Source of the DNA: an uncultured Paracoccaceae bacterium | GTDB taxonomy: Bacteria > Pseudomonadota > Alphaproteobacteria > Rhodobacterales > Rhodobacteraceae | Assembly (NCBI GenBank): GCA_947493745.1 | Contig: CANLSM010000003.1 | Coordinates: 62,001 to 126,000 of the forward strand | Length of the DNA stretch: 64,000 bases | Reading direction: 5' to 3' | Shown: piece after piece, positions 55,941-63,547 of the stretch | How positions within the stretch are numbered: position 1 is the first letter of the stretch | Layout of the letters: every line of letters starts with the position of its first letter | Notes under the pieces: model-generated | What the model was told of the DNA's origin: nothing | Databases searched by the model: none | The model's input: the letters and a program-made list of their open reading frames with translations, nothing else | Position numbers and translations under genes: made by a program

Positions 55941-56806
55941 TCCGCGGCCTCCGGCTGGCTTAAGCCACCGATGACCGGCTCCCAATGGCGGTCGGTGTCG
56001 CTGCCGACCCGGCTCAGCCCCATTTCCAGGCGGAACATGTCGGGGCGATAGAGTGCGGAGAGATACTCCACACCATTGCGCTCCGCGTCATAGACAATGC
56101 GTGTGAGCGAAAGCAGTGCAGAGCCGACAGACAGCCCCAGGGCTTCGGCCACATCCGGAGAGGCGAGTGACGCCGTCACCGACTGGGTTGCCGATGTGAT
56201 CTGCGCGCCCCCCCGTTCCAGAAGCCGGAAAAGCGGCGTTGTGGCAAGATCGGCCTCGGAATAGTTCCGCGCAATCGCCTCGGGCACGTAGGTGGTAAGA
56301 TGCGAAAACGGAACGCCATCGGCGAGCCGGACCCGCACGGCTGTTTGCACATTCTGGTTTCCGGTCAGGTTCAGCGCGGCCGCAACGCCCGACGGGGCGG
56401 CTCCATATGCGAAAGACAACAGCCGCGCTGTCGTCTCCCGGCCCATTTGGGCGATCTGGGGAATGAGCGTGGTCAGATCGGCGGCAATGGCTCCCTGATC
56501 CATCCGTGGCGCGCGCACGATCGAGCCCGAGCCGGTGCGCTTCTCGATCAGGCCATCGCTTGCCAGCGCCTCCAACGCCCGACGGACCGTGACGCGCGAG
56601 ACGGCGTGCAATTCGCTGAGCCTCTGCTCTCCGGGAAGAGATGCGCCATCGGGGTGCACGCCGTTGGTGATCGCATCACGGAGCAATAGGTAGACCCGGC
56701 GGGCCTTGCCACCTTCGGGAAGTCGACCTGTCTCGGGCTCACGCAAGCACACTCTCCAATCCGTTTGTGACATAGCCCGAAACCAGCGGGCCACAACGGT
56801 GTCCAT
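55937..56806 (-). CDS. GntR-family (HutC/UTRA) regulator of the divergent catabolic locus
   Basis: A 289-residue regulator. The winged HTH (SLPGEQRLSELHAVSRVTVRRALEALASDGLI, about 60-95) is followed by a UTRA ligand-binding domain. The ATG at 56806 is chosen; a TTG at 56842 and ATG at 56773 are alternatives. It is the first gene of the leuCD-TRAP arm and faces the hyuBA arm. It likely binds the inverted repeat at 56845-56868 and is released by a pathway intermediate. Confidence 0.88.
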   Translation of the reverse strand: MDTVVARWFRAMSQTDWRVCLREPETGRLPEGGKARRVYLLLRDAITNGVHPDGASLPGEQRLSELHAVSRVTVRRALEALASDGLIEKRTGSGSIVRAPRMDQGAIAADLTTLIPQIAQMGRETTARLLSFAYGAAPSGVAAALNLTGNQNVQTAVRVRLADGVPFSHLTTYVPEAIARNYSEADLATTPLFRLLERGGAQITSATQSVTASLASPDVAEALGLSVGSALLSLTRIVYDAERNGVEYLSALYRPDMFRLEMGLSRVGSDTDRHWEPVIGGLSQPEAAE

Positions 56807-56824
56807 CTTTTCTAGTGTTGTTTG

Positions 56825-56853
56825 TTGACTTTTGTCTATCAAAAATCTGTATT
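56825..56853 (+). promoter_or_regulatory. Predicted promoter of the hyuBA operon
   Basis: TTGACT (56825-56830), a 17-bp spacer, and TGTATT (56848-56853). The -10 element falls inside the inverted repeat, as expected for repression. Confidence 0.5.
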
Positions 56854-56868
56854 ACAGAAAATACAGAT
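56845..56868. promoter_or_regulatory. Candidate GntR operator: 9-bp perfect inverted repeat
   Basis: ATCTGTATT and AATACAGAT are perfect complements separated by six bases. The repeat sits between divergent gntR and hyuB and overlaps the predicted -10 box. Confidence 0.6.
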
Positions 56869-56885
56869 ATGTGGATGGAGTGCGA

Positions 56886-56921
56886 ATGACGACTGTCACG
56901 GATATGGATCAGCTGCCATGA
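56886..56921 (+). CDS. Leader peptide ORF of 11 codons coupled to hyuB
   Basis: A short frame reading MTTVTDMDQLP then TGA. GGAG lies six bases before its ATG, a better ribosome site than any before hyuB itself. Its stop overlaps the hyuB ATG as ATGA (56918-56921), so hyuB is probably translated by re-initiation. Its length and coupling resemble regulatory leaders, but it has no run of a single codon to suggest classical attenuation. Confidence 0.6.
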   Translation: MTTVTDMDQLP

Positions 56922-58609
56922 CCGAGATCGATCCCATCACGCTGGCGGTGCTTGCCGGTCGCATGGAGCAGATTGCGGATGAAATGGATGCAACGCTCTT
57001 CCGGTCGGCCTTCAATCCCATCATTGCCGAGGCACATGACGCGTCGCACGGGCTTTATCATGCAACGACCGGCGATACTCTCGTGCAGGGCAAGTCGGGT
57101 CTGCCGATCTTTGTTGGCGTGATGGCATTTGCGGTCAAGGCGGTGATCGAGAAGGCTGCCGAGAACGGTGATCTGGCCGATGGAGACATCTACATATTCA
57201 ACGACGCCCATATGGGTGGCACGCATCTTTCGGACATGCGGCTCGTGCGCCCCTATTTCCGGGACGGACAGCTCTTTTGCTATCTCGCCTCGGTCGGGCA
57301 CTGGCATGATGTGGGCGGTGCTGTGCCCGGTAATTACAATCCTGTCGCAACGGACGCATTTCAGGAGGCGTTCATCCTGCCCCCGGTACGCATTGTCCGG
57401 GCGGGCGAGGTGCAGACCGACATCATCGATATCCTGATGCGCAACACCCGCCTTCCGCAATCCGCGCAAGGTGATCTGAACGGGCAGCTCGGTGCCCTTG
57501 ATCTGGGCGTGAAGCGGCTGGATGAGCTGCTGGACAGCTACGGGGCAGAGACGATCCGGTCCGCGCTCGATGCTCTCGGTCACCGTGCCGAAGCGCTGAT
57601 GCGATCCGAGCTTGAGGCGTTGCCGGATGGACGCTGGGAGGCCGAGGACTTTCTCGACAATGACGGGATCACCGATGCGCCGCTGCCGATCAAGGTGGCG
57701 CTGGAGATCGAGGGCGACCGCATGATGCTCGACTTCGATGGCACGGCACCAGTGACCGCGGGTCCCGTCAACATCGCGCTGCCGACTGCGGTCGCGACAG
57801 CTTATGTCGCTATCAAGCACATCTTTCCGGTGCTTCCCGCCAATGCCGGTGTGATGCGACCGATCGAGGTGCGGGTGCCTGAGGGATCGCTTCTGGCGGC
57901 GGAGTTTCCTGCCCCCGTGGGCGGCTATACCGAGACCATTCTGCGCATGATCGACGTGATTTTTTCTGCCTTTGCGCAGGTCTCGCCGGAGCGGGCGGTC
58001 GCCAACGCCTATGGCACGATCAATGCGCTCTCGATTGCAGGCAAGCGTGCCAATGGTGCGCCCTGGGTGATGTTCAGCTTTTACGGTGGCGGGCATGGCG
58101 GCTCGGTCGAGAGCGACGGTCTCAATCACGGCAACGCGCCCATTTCGACCGCGACAATTCCGCCGCTGGAGATTCTGGAGGCCGCCTATCCGGTGATGTT
58201 CAGGCAATGGGCCTTGCGACCGGACAGTGCCGGGCCCGGTCAGCATCGCGGCGGTCTTGGTGCGATCTACGAGATCGAACTTCTGGAGGAGCAGGCTGAA
58301 GCGTTCCTCTTCGGAGAGCGTGGTCGCTACGCACCGCGGGGTATCGCGGGCGGTGGGGATGCCGATCTCAATGTATTCACCTATGAGCAGTCCGATGGCT
58401 GGCACACGCCGCCGTTCACCTCCAAGATGCGCGGCATGAAGCTTGCGCGCGGGCAGTCCGTCCGTCTGGAAACTCCGGGTGGCGGTGGATATGGCCCGCC
58501 CGGCGACCGGGATGCGGCGGCTGTCGCGCGCGATGTCGCCCTTGGCTATCTCACCCCGCAGCACGCCGATGTTGTCTACGGTACGGCCTGGCAGGAGATA
58601 GCGCGATGA
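56918..58609 (+). CDS. hyuB: Hydantoinase B / 5-oxoprolinase-type subunit (HyuB)
   Basis: A 563-residue HyuB-family protein with typical segments TEIDPITLAVLAGRMEQIADEMDATLFRSAFNPII, DAHMGGTHLSDMRLV, VGHWHDVGGAVPG and ETPGGGGYGPP. With HyuA it forms ATP-dependent amide or lactam hydrolases (hydantoinase, 5-oxoprolinase) or ATP-dependent carboxylases (acetone/acetophenone type). Which reaction is unknown. The ATG at 56918 lacks its own strong ribosome site and overlaps the leader stop; the 3-prime end overlaps hyuA by ATGA. Confidence 0.92.
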   Translation: MTEIDPITLAVLAGRMEQIADEMDATLFRSAFNPIIAEAHDASHGLYHATTGDTLVQGKSGLPIFVGVMAFAVKAVIEKAAENGDLADGDIYIFNDAHMGGTHLSDMRLVRPYFRDGQLFCYLASVGHWHDVGGAVPGNYNPVATDAFQEAFILPPVRIVRAGEVQTDIIDILMRNTRLPQSAQGDLNGQLGALDLGVKRLDELLDSYGAETIRSALDALGHRAEALMRSELEALPDGRWEAEDFLDNDGITDAPLPIKVALEIEGDRMMLDFDGTAPVTAGPVNIALPTAVATAYVAIKHIFPVLPANAGVMRPIEVRVPEGSLLAAEFPAPVGGYTETILRMIDVIFSAFAQVSPERAVANAYGTINALSIAGKRANGAPWVMFSFYGGGHGGSVESDGLNHGNAPISTATIPPLEILEAAYPVMFRQWALRPDSAGPGQHRGGLGAIYEIELLEEQAEAFLFGERGRYAPRGIAGGGDADLNVFTYEQSDGWHTPPFTSKMRGMKLARGQSVRLETPGGGGYGPPGDRDAAAVARDVALGYLTPQHADVVYGTAWQEIAR

Positions 58610-60669
58610 CCGGCGGCAAGATGGTCGGCGTCGATGTCGGCGGAACCTTCACGGATGTCTTCATTCTCGACGAGGCAACCGGCAAGGCCAGTGTGGCAAA
58701 AGTGCCCACGACGCGCCCCGACCAGTCGGCCGGATTTCTCAGCGGTCTCAGTCAGGAAACCGACGATCTGTCTGGGATTGCCGTGGTCGTTCATGGCACG
58801 ACGGCGGGGACGAATGCGCTTCTTGAGCGCAAGGGAGCCAGGACCGGCGTGATCACGACCCAGGGATTGGGCGATGTGCTGGAAATGCGTCGTCGCGACC
58901 GGCCGCGCACCTGGGGGCTTCGCGGGGATTTCGAACCGGTCGTTCCGCGCAATCTGCGTCTGGAGGTGCCCGAGCGCACGCTGGCAGACGGAACCGTCAG
59001 AACGCCTGTCGATCTCAATGCGGTTCGTGATGCGGCGCGGACGCTTCTCTCGGATGGCTGTGAGGCCGTCGCGATCCTCTTTGCCAACGCATATGCAAAC
59101 CCTGAAAATGAGGAAAGGGCGGTGGCGGCGGTCAGGGAGATCTGGCCAAACGCCCATGTCTCGTCATCCGCCGAGATCCTGCCCGAGATCCGTGAGTTCG
59201 AGCGCTTCTCGACAACCGCACTGAACGCCTATCTGCAGCCGGAAGTCGGCGGATATCTCAACCGACTGGAGACGGCCCTCAAGGGTTCGGGATTTGATGG
59301 CGAGTTCATGATCGTGCAGTCGAGTGGGGGTGTCATGGGGGTGGAGACGGCTTGCGAACGCCCGGTCCGCACCGCACTTTCTGGCCCGGCAGCCGGGGTC
59401 ATTGCGGCGGGGTTCATCGCGGAAGCTGCCGGTTACAGTGACGTGATCACAGGTGATGTCGGTGGCACCAGCTTCGATGTGGCGTTGATCGCGGGCGGGC
59501 AGTCGATGCTCAGTCCCCAGACAAGCATCGATTTCGGCATGGTGATCCGCACGCCGATGATCGAGATCGCGACAATCGGCGCGGGCGGTGGCTCGATCGC
59601 CTGGGTGGATAAGGGGGGATTGCTCAATATCGGCCCCGAAAGCGCAGGGTCCGATCCGGGGCCTGTCGCCTATGATCGCGGCAATGACCGCCCGACAGTG
59701 ACGGACGCGAATGTTGTGCTGGGTCGGATTGATCCCGACAGCCCCATCGGCGGAAGTCTGGAGCGGCTCAACGTTGAGGCGGCGGCGCATGCTATCGACG
59801 CCCATGTGGGATCGCCGTTGGGACTCGATACGTATCAGGCGGCTGAGGCGATCCTGCGGGTCGCCAATTCCCGGATGGCCGGAGCGCTTCGGCTGGTCTC
59901 CATCGAGCGCGGCTTCGATCCCAAGAAATTTGCCTTCATGCCCTTTGGCGGTGGAGGTGCGCTGCATGCAGGCGCCATGCTGGCCGAGGTCGGGATCGGA
60001 CGTGCGATTGTCCCGCGCTATCCCGGTGTGACCTCTGCCATGGGCTGCGTGATTTCCGATATGCGTCAGGACTTTGTCCAGACGATCAACCGGATGGCCG
60101 ATCAAGTGGATGAGGTGGCATTGGGCGCTCTGATGCAGAAACATCATGATGACGGTATGGCGGTGCTCGATGCAGCCCGGTCGGGCTTTGAGCGCAGGGA
60201 GGCGCTCTTCGATCTCGACATGGCCTATATCGGCCAGACCCACACGGTGGCCGTGCCGCTTCGGGTGCGCATCGAAGGGGCCCGTGTCACGCCGCCCACT
60301 CGCGCCGAGATCGCAGCAGCCTTCGATGACGCCTATCACGCGGCTTATGGCCGATTGCTCAAGGATGGTGTTCGCCGTGTCATGAACCTGCGCAGCGCGG
60401 TCATCGGGCGGCGACGGAAATTCGATCTCCTGACCCTTGCGCCCACCACAAGTGGTGCGGCGACAGCGGCGCTGAAATCCACACGACAGGTGCATTTTGG
60501 TGATAAGTGGCATGAGACCCGGATCTATTCGCGGCTCAGCCTGCCTGCGGGCGCGCTGATCGAGGGGCCTGCAATTCTGGAGCAACCCGATGCGACCATC
60601 CTGATCGAACCTGATCTGGTGGGCAGCGTCGATACCTTTGGCAATGTCATCATCGAGGCCCGGACATGA
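58606..60669 (+). CDS. hyuA: Hydantoinase A / 5-oxoprolinase-type subunit (HyuA)
   Basis: A 687-residue ASKHA-fold ATPase subunit. The phosphate loop is VGVDVGGTFTDVFIL, followed by VVHGTTAGTNALLERKGARTGVITTQGLGDVLEMRRRDRP and ITGDVGGTSFDVALI. It phosphorylates the substrate so that HyuB can open or carboxylate it. The length is normal for HyuA. ATGA overlaps at both ends. Confidence 0.94.
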   Translation: MTGGKMVGVDVGGTFTDVFILDEATGKASVAKVPTTRPDQSAGFLSGLSQETDDLSGIAVVVHGTTAGTNALLERKGARTGVITTQGLGDVLEMRRRDRPRTWGLRGDFEPVVPRNLRLEVPERTLADGTVRTPVDLNAVRDAARTLLSDGCEAVAILFANAYANPENEERAVAAVREIWPNAHVSSSAEILPEIREFERFSTTALNAYLQPEVGGYLNRLETALKGSGFDGEFMIVQSSGGVMGVETACERPVRTALSGPAAGVIAAGFIAEAAGYSDVITGDVGGTSFDVALIAGGQSMLSPQTSIDFGMVIRTPMIEIATIGAGGGSIAWVDKGGLLNIGPESAGSDPGPVAYDRGNDRPTVTDANVVLGRIDPDSPIGGSLERLNVEAAAHAIDAHVGSPLGLDTYQAAEAILRVANSRMAGALRLVSIERGFDPKKFAFMPFGGGGALHAGAMLAEVGIGRAIVPRYPGVTSAMGCVISDMRQDFVQTINRMADQVDEVALGALMQKHHDDGMAVLDAARSGFERREALFDLDMAYIGQTHTVAVPLRVRIEGARVTPPTRAEIAAAFDDAYHAAYGRLLKDGVRRVMNLRSAVIGRRRKFDLLTLAPTTSGAATAALKSTRQVHFGDKWHETRIYSRLSLPAGALIEGPAILEQPDATILIEPDLVGSVDTFGNVIIEART

Positions 60670-61286
60670 GCGCACATCCCCCAATGGAACCCGCCAAGAC
60701 CGCCTTGCTGACGATTGATCTGCAAAATGATTTTCTGCATCCCGAAGGAGCCTATGGGCGCGCAGGTCACGGGGCCGACGCGATCAGTGCCCTGCCCGGG
60801 CGGATCGGGCCGGTCAGGGATGCGCTGAGACGCAAGGGAGGCGTGTACGTTTCCGCCCAGTTCACACTGGTCCCGGGCCCCGATGACGAGCCGCTGATTG
60901 CACCGCATCTGAGGGAACTCCGCCCGTTTCTGGGCAAGGGGGATTTTGCGCCCGGCGCCTTCGGTCATGCGCTTGTCGATGAATTGGCCCCCGCGGACTA
61001 CACGATCGAGAAGGTCGCCTATTCGGCATTCTACCAGACGCGGCTGGAATACGTCCTGCGCGCTATAGGCGCCGAAACGCTGATTATCGGCGGGATCGTG
61101 ACCAATGGCGGGGTGGCCAGCACGGTACGGGATGCACATCTGCGCAATATCGAGACGGTCCTGCTCTCGGACGGTTGTGCGGCCTTTGACAATGCCGTTC
61201 ACGAGGCCACGCTGGTATCGCTTGAGACCGTCACGAAGGTGCGAACCTGCGCCGAGGCAATCGACATGATCGGTGAGGGGCGGTGA
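60666..61286 (+). CDS. Isochorismatase-superfamily hydrolase lacking the catalytic cysteine
   Basis: A 206-residue cysteine-hydrolase-fold protein. The acid Asp18 (LTIDLQNDF) and Lys116 (EKVAYSAFYQT) of the triad are present. The nucleophile position in GGIVTNGGVASTVRDA is Gly149 instead of Cys. A glycine there is known from isochorismatases such as PhzD, which hydrolyse vinyl ethers rather than amides. The start overlaps the hyuA stop by ATGA. An N-carbamoyl or amide hydrolase role, usual beside HyuAB, is therefore doubtful. Confidence 0.85.
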   Translation: MSAHPPMEPAKTALLTIDLQNDFLHPEGAYGRAGHGADAISALPGRIGPVRDALRRKGGVYVSAQFTLVPGPDDEPLIAPHLRELRPFLGKGDFAPGAFGHALVDELAPADYTIEKVAYSAFYQTRLEYVLRAIGAETLIIGGIVTNGGVASTVRDAHLRNIETVLLSDGCAAFDNAVHEATLVSLETVTKVRTCAEAIDMIGEGR

Positions 61287-62155
61287 TGCTCAGGGATCGT
61301 CTTTTCGAGCGGCGCATTCTGACGGCACCTGGGGTCTATGACGGGCTGACGGCCTCGCTCGCCTCCGATGCCGGGTTCGAGGCACTTTATCTGTCCGGTG
61401 CAAATGTTGCCTATTCCCGGCTCGGGCGGCCCGATATCGGGCTCACCACGATGTCCGAGATGGCCGATACTCTGGCGCTCATCCGGGACCGGGTCGATCT
61501 GCCGGTGATCATCGATGCGGATACCGGCTTCGGCAATGCGCTGAATGCGCAACGCACGATGCGGATCTATGAACGTGCGGGTGCCAATGCGCTTCAGATC
61601 GAGGATCAGACCTTTCCCAAACGATGCGGGCATCTTGCCGACAAGTCCCTGATCCCGGTGACCGAGATGGTTGGCAAGATCCGTGCCATGGCCGACGCGC
61701 GTGCCCGTGACGAGACGCTGATTGTCGCGCGCACCGATGCCATTGCGGTGGAAGGGATCGATGCCGCGCTGATCCGCGCCGAGGCCTATGTCGAAGCCGG
61801 TGCGGACGTGCTTTTCATCGAAGCACCGCGCAGCGTCGACGAGATGGCGCGCATCACCGGCCAGTTCGGGGGCGGGCGGGTGCCGCTTCTGGCCAATATG
61901 GTCGAAGGGGGCGCGACCCCGATCAGCAGCGCAGCCGATCTGGAGGCGATGGGTTTTTCCATAGCGATCTTCCCGGGCGGGATCGTGCGGGCGCTGGCGC
62001 ATGCGGCACGCGATTACTATCGCAGCCTGCAGGCGCACGGGTCCAACCGGCCTTTCAGTGACCGTATGTTCGATTTCGACGGTCTGAACGAGGTGATCGG
62101 CACCGAGCGCCTGCTGGCCGAGGGGCGTCGGTTTGATGGATCGGAGCAGGACTAG
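61286..62155 (+). CDS. Isocitrate lyase / PEP-mutase family lyase
   Basis: A 289-residue TIM-barrel enzyme of the ICL/PEPM superfamily. The metal-binding DADTGFGN is near 78-84, and the lyase motif PKRCGH has Cys114, as in methylisocitrate and dimethylmalate lyases but not in PEP mutases. This implies C-C bond cleavage of a 2-hydroxy (alkyl)dicarboxylate. ATG 61286 overlaps the previous stop by one nucleotide (TGATG); GTG 61283 is an alternative. GAGGGG is upstream. Confidence 0.9.
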   Translation: MLRDRLFERRILTAPGVYDGLTASLASDAGFEALYLSGANVAYSRLGRPDIGLTTMSEMADTLALIRDRVDLPVIIDADTGFGNALNAQRTMRIYERAGANALQIEDQTFPKRCGHLADKSLIPVTEMVGKIRAMADARARDETLIVARTDAIAVEGIDAALIRAEAYVEAGADVLFIEAPRSVDEMARITGQFGGGRVPLLANMVEGGATPISSAADLEAMGFSIAIFPGGIVRALAHAARDYYRSLQAHGSNRPFSDRMFDFDGLNEVIGTERLLAEGRRFDGSEQD

Positions 62156-62158
62156 GCC

Positions 62159-63547
62159 GTGGCTTCGATCAAGCCTTCGCCTGCCGGTTTCCCGGTGGAG
62201 GTCGAAACGCTCATCATCGGGGCAGGCGCCTGTGGTCTGGTCGCGGCTCTGAGTGCACAGGAGGCAGGGCAGCAGGTGCTGGTCCTTGAACGTGATGCCT
62301 ATCCTTCCGGATCAACGGCGCTTTCGGCCGGGCTGATCCCGGCCGCCGGGACCGCGGCGCAGGCGGCTGTGGGGATTTCCGACGATCCGGTGCTTTTTGC
62401 CGCCGATATTCAGGCGAAGGCGCAGCATCAGAACGATCCAGAGCTGGTTGACCTGATGGCGCGAGAGGCCGCACCGGTGATCGACTGGTTGAGCGACCGG
62501 CACGGGCTCCCATTCTCGGTCGTTGCGGATTTCGACTACCCCGGCCACTCGCGGCGTCGGATGCACGGGCTGCCGACCCGCTCCGGCCGGGAGTTGGTAG
62601 ATGCCTTGCGCGGCAGGGCCGAGACCCTCGACATTGATATTCTCTGCGATGCGACTGTCACCACGCTTTTTGCGGATGACGGCGAGATCACCGGGGCAGG
62701 CCTTGCCCGCCCGGACGGCACAACCGAGCAGATCGGGTGCGACCGTTTGATCCTCGCCTGCAACGGCTTTGGCGGCGACCGTGAGAAGGTACGCATGCAC
62801 ATGCCGCAGATCGATCGCGCCCTCTGGTTCGGACATGATGGAAACAAGGGCGATGCGCTGGACTGGGGGGCTGCGCTGGGCGCACAGACCCGGCATCTGG
62901 GGGCCTATCAGGGCCATGGGAATGTCGCCCATCCGCACGGGGTACTGATCACATGGGCGGTCATCACGGAAGGCGGCATTCAGGTCAATTGCGACGGGCA
63001 GCGGTTCTGGGACGAGAGCCAGGGCTATTCGGAGGCTGCGCAGGCCGTGCTGGCTCAGCCCGGTGGCGTTGCCTTTGCGATTTTCGATGCGCGTATCGCC
63101 GGGATCGCGCGTCAGTTTCAGGACTTCCGCGATGCCGAAGGGCAGGGGGCGATCAGGACCGCTGATACGATCCCGGGGCTTGCGCAGGAACTTGGGTTGC
63201 CGGAGCTTGCCCTGCGTGAAGCGGTCGAAAACCGTCCGCAAGCCGGAGCGGACGCATTCGGTCGGCGGTTCGATCATCCGGCCCTGAGCGCGCCGTTTTG
63301 CGGTGTCGGGGTCACGGGGGCCCTCTTTCACACGCAGGGCGGGCTTGTCGTCGATCAAGACGCCCGCGTGCTGGACACCCGGAACCGGCCATTCCCGAAC
63401 CTGTTTGCCGCTGGCGGGGCGGCGTGCGGTGTCTCGGGAAGGGCTGATAGCGGCTATCTCAGTGGCAATGGCCTGCTCAGCGCCGTGACGCTGGGCAGGA
63501 TCGCAGGGCGCTCATCGGCGGATCGTCAGCGAAGTGCGAACTCCTGA
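62159..63547 (+). CDS. FAD-dependent oxidoreductase of the fumarate-reductase flavoprotein type
   Basis: A 462-residue FAD protein opening VETLIIGAGACGLVAALSAQEAG (dinucleotide-binding GxGxxG) followed by SGSTALSAGLIPAAGT. The C-terminal FAD part is PNLFAAGGAACGVSGRADSGYLSGNGLL. It resembles fumarate reductase/tricarballylate dehydrogenase flavoproteins, so it may reduce or oxidise an alpha,beta-unsaturated dicarboxylate. GTG at 62159 is the start, three bases after the lyase stop. The 3-prime end overlaps the convergent gene by 22 nt. Confidence 0.88.
   Translation: MASIKPSPAGFPVEVETLIIGAGACGLVAALSAQEAGQQVLVLERDAYPSGSTALSAGLIPAAGTAAQAAVGISDDPVLFAADIQAKAQHQNDPELVDLMAREAAPVIDWLSDRHGLPFSVVADFDYPGHSRRRMHGLPTRSGRELVDALRGRAETLDIDILCDATVTTLFADDGEITGAGLARPDGTTEQIGCDRLILACNGFGGDREKVRMHMPQIDRALWFGHDGNKGDALDWGAALGAQTRHLGAYQGHGNVAHPHGVLITWAVITEGGIQVNCDGQRFWDESQGYSEAAQAVLAQPGGVAFAIFDARIAGIARQFQDFRDAEGQGAIRTADTIPGLAQELGLPELALREAVENRPQAGADAFGRRFDHPALSAPFCGVGVTGALFHTQGGLVVDQDARVLDTRNRPFPNLFAAGGAACGVSGRADSGYLSGNGLLSAVTLGRIAGRSSADRQRSANS

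Noticed and set aside
56909-58564. 551-codon minus-strand frame
   Set aside because: Antisense to hyuB, arginine/histidine-rich composition typical of a shadow frame.
59164-60684. 506-codon minus-strand frame
   Set aside because: Antisense to hyuA, no recognisable motifs.
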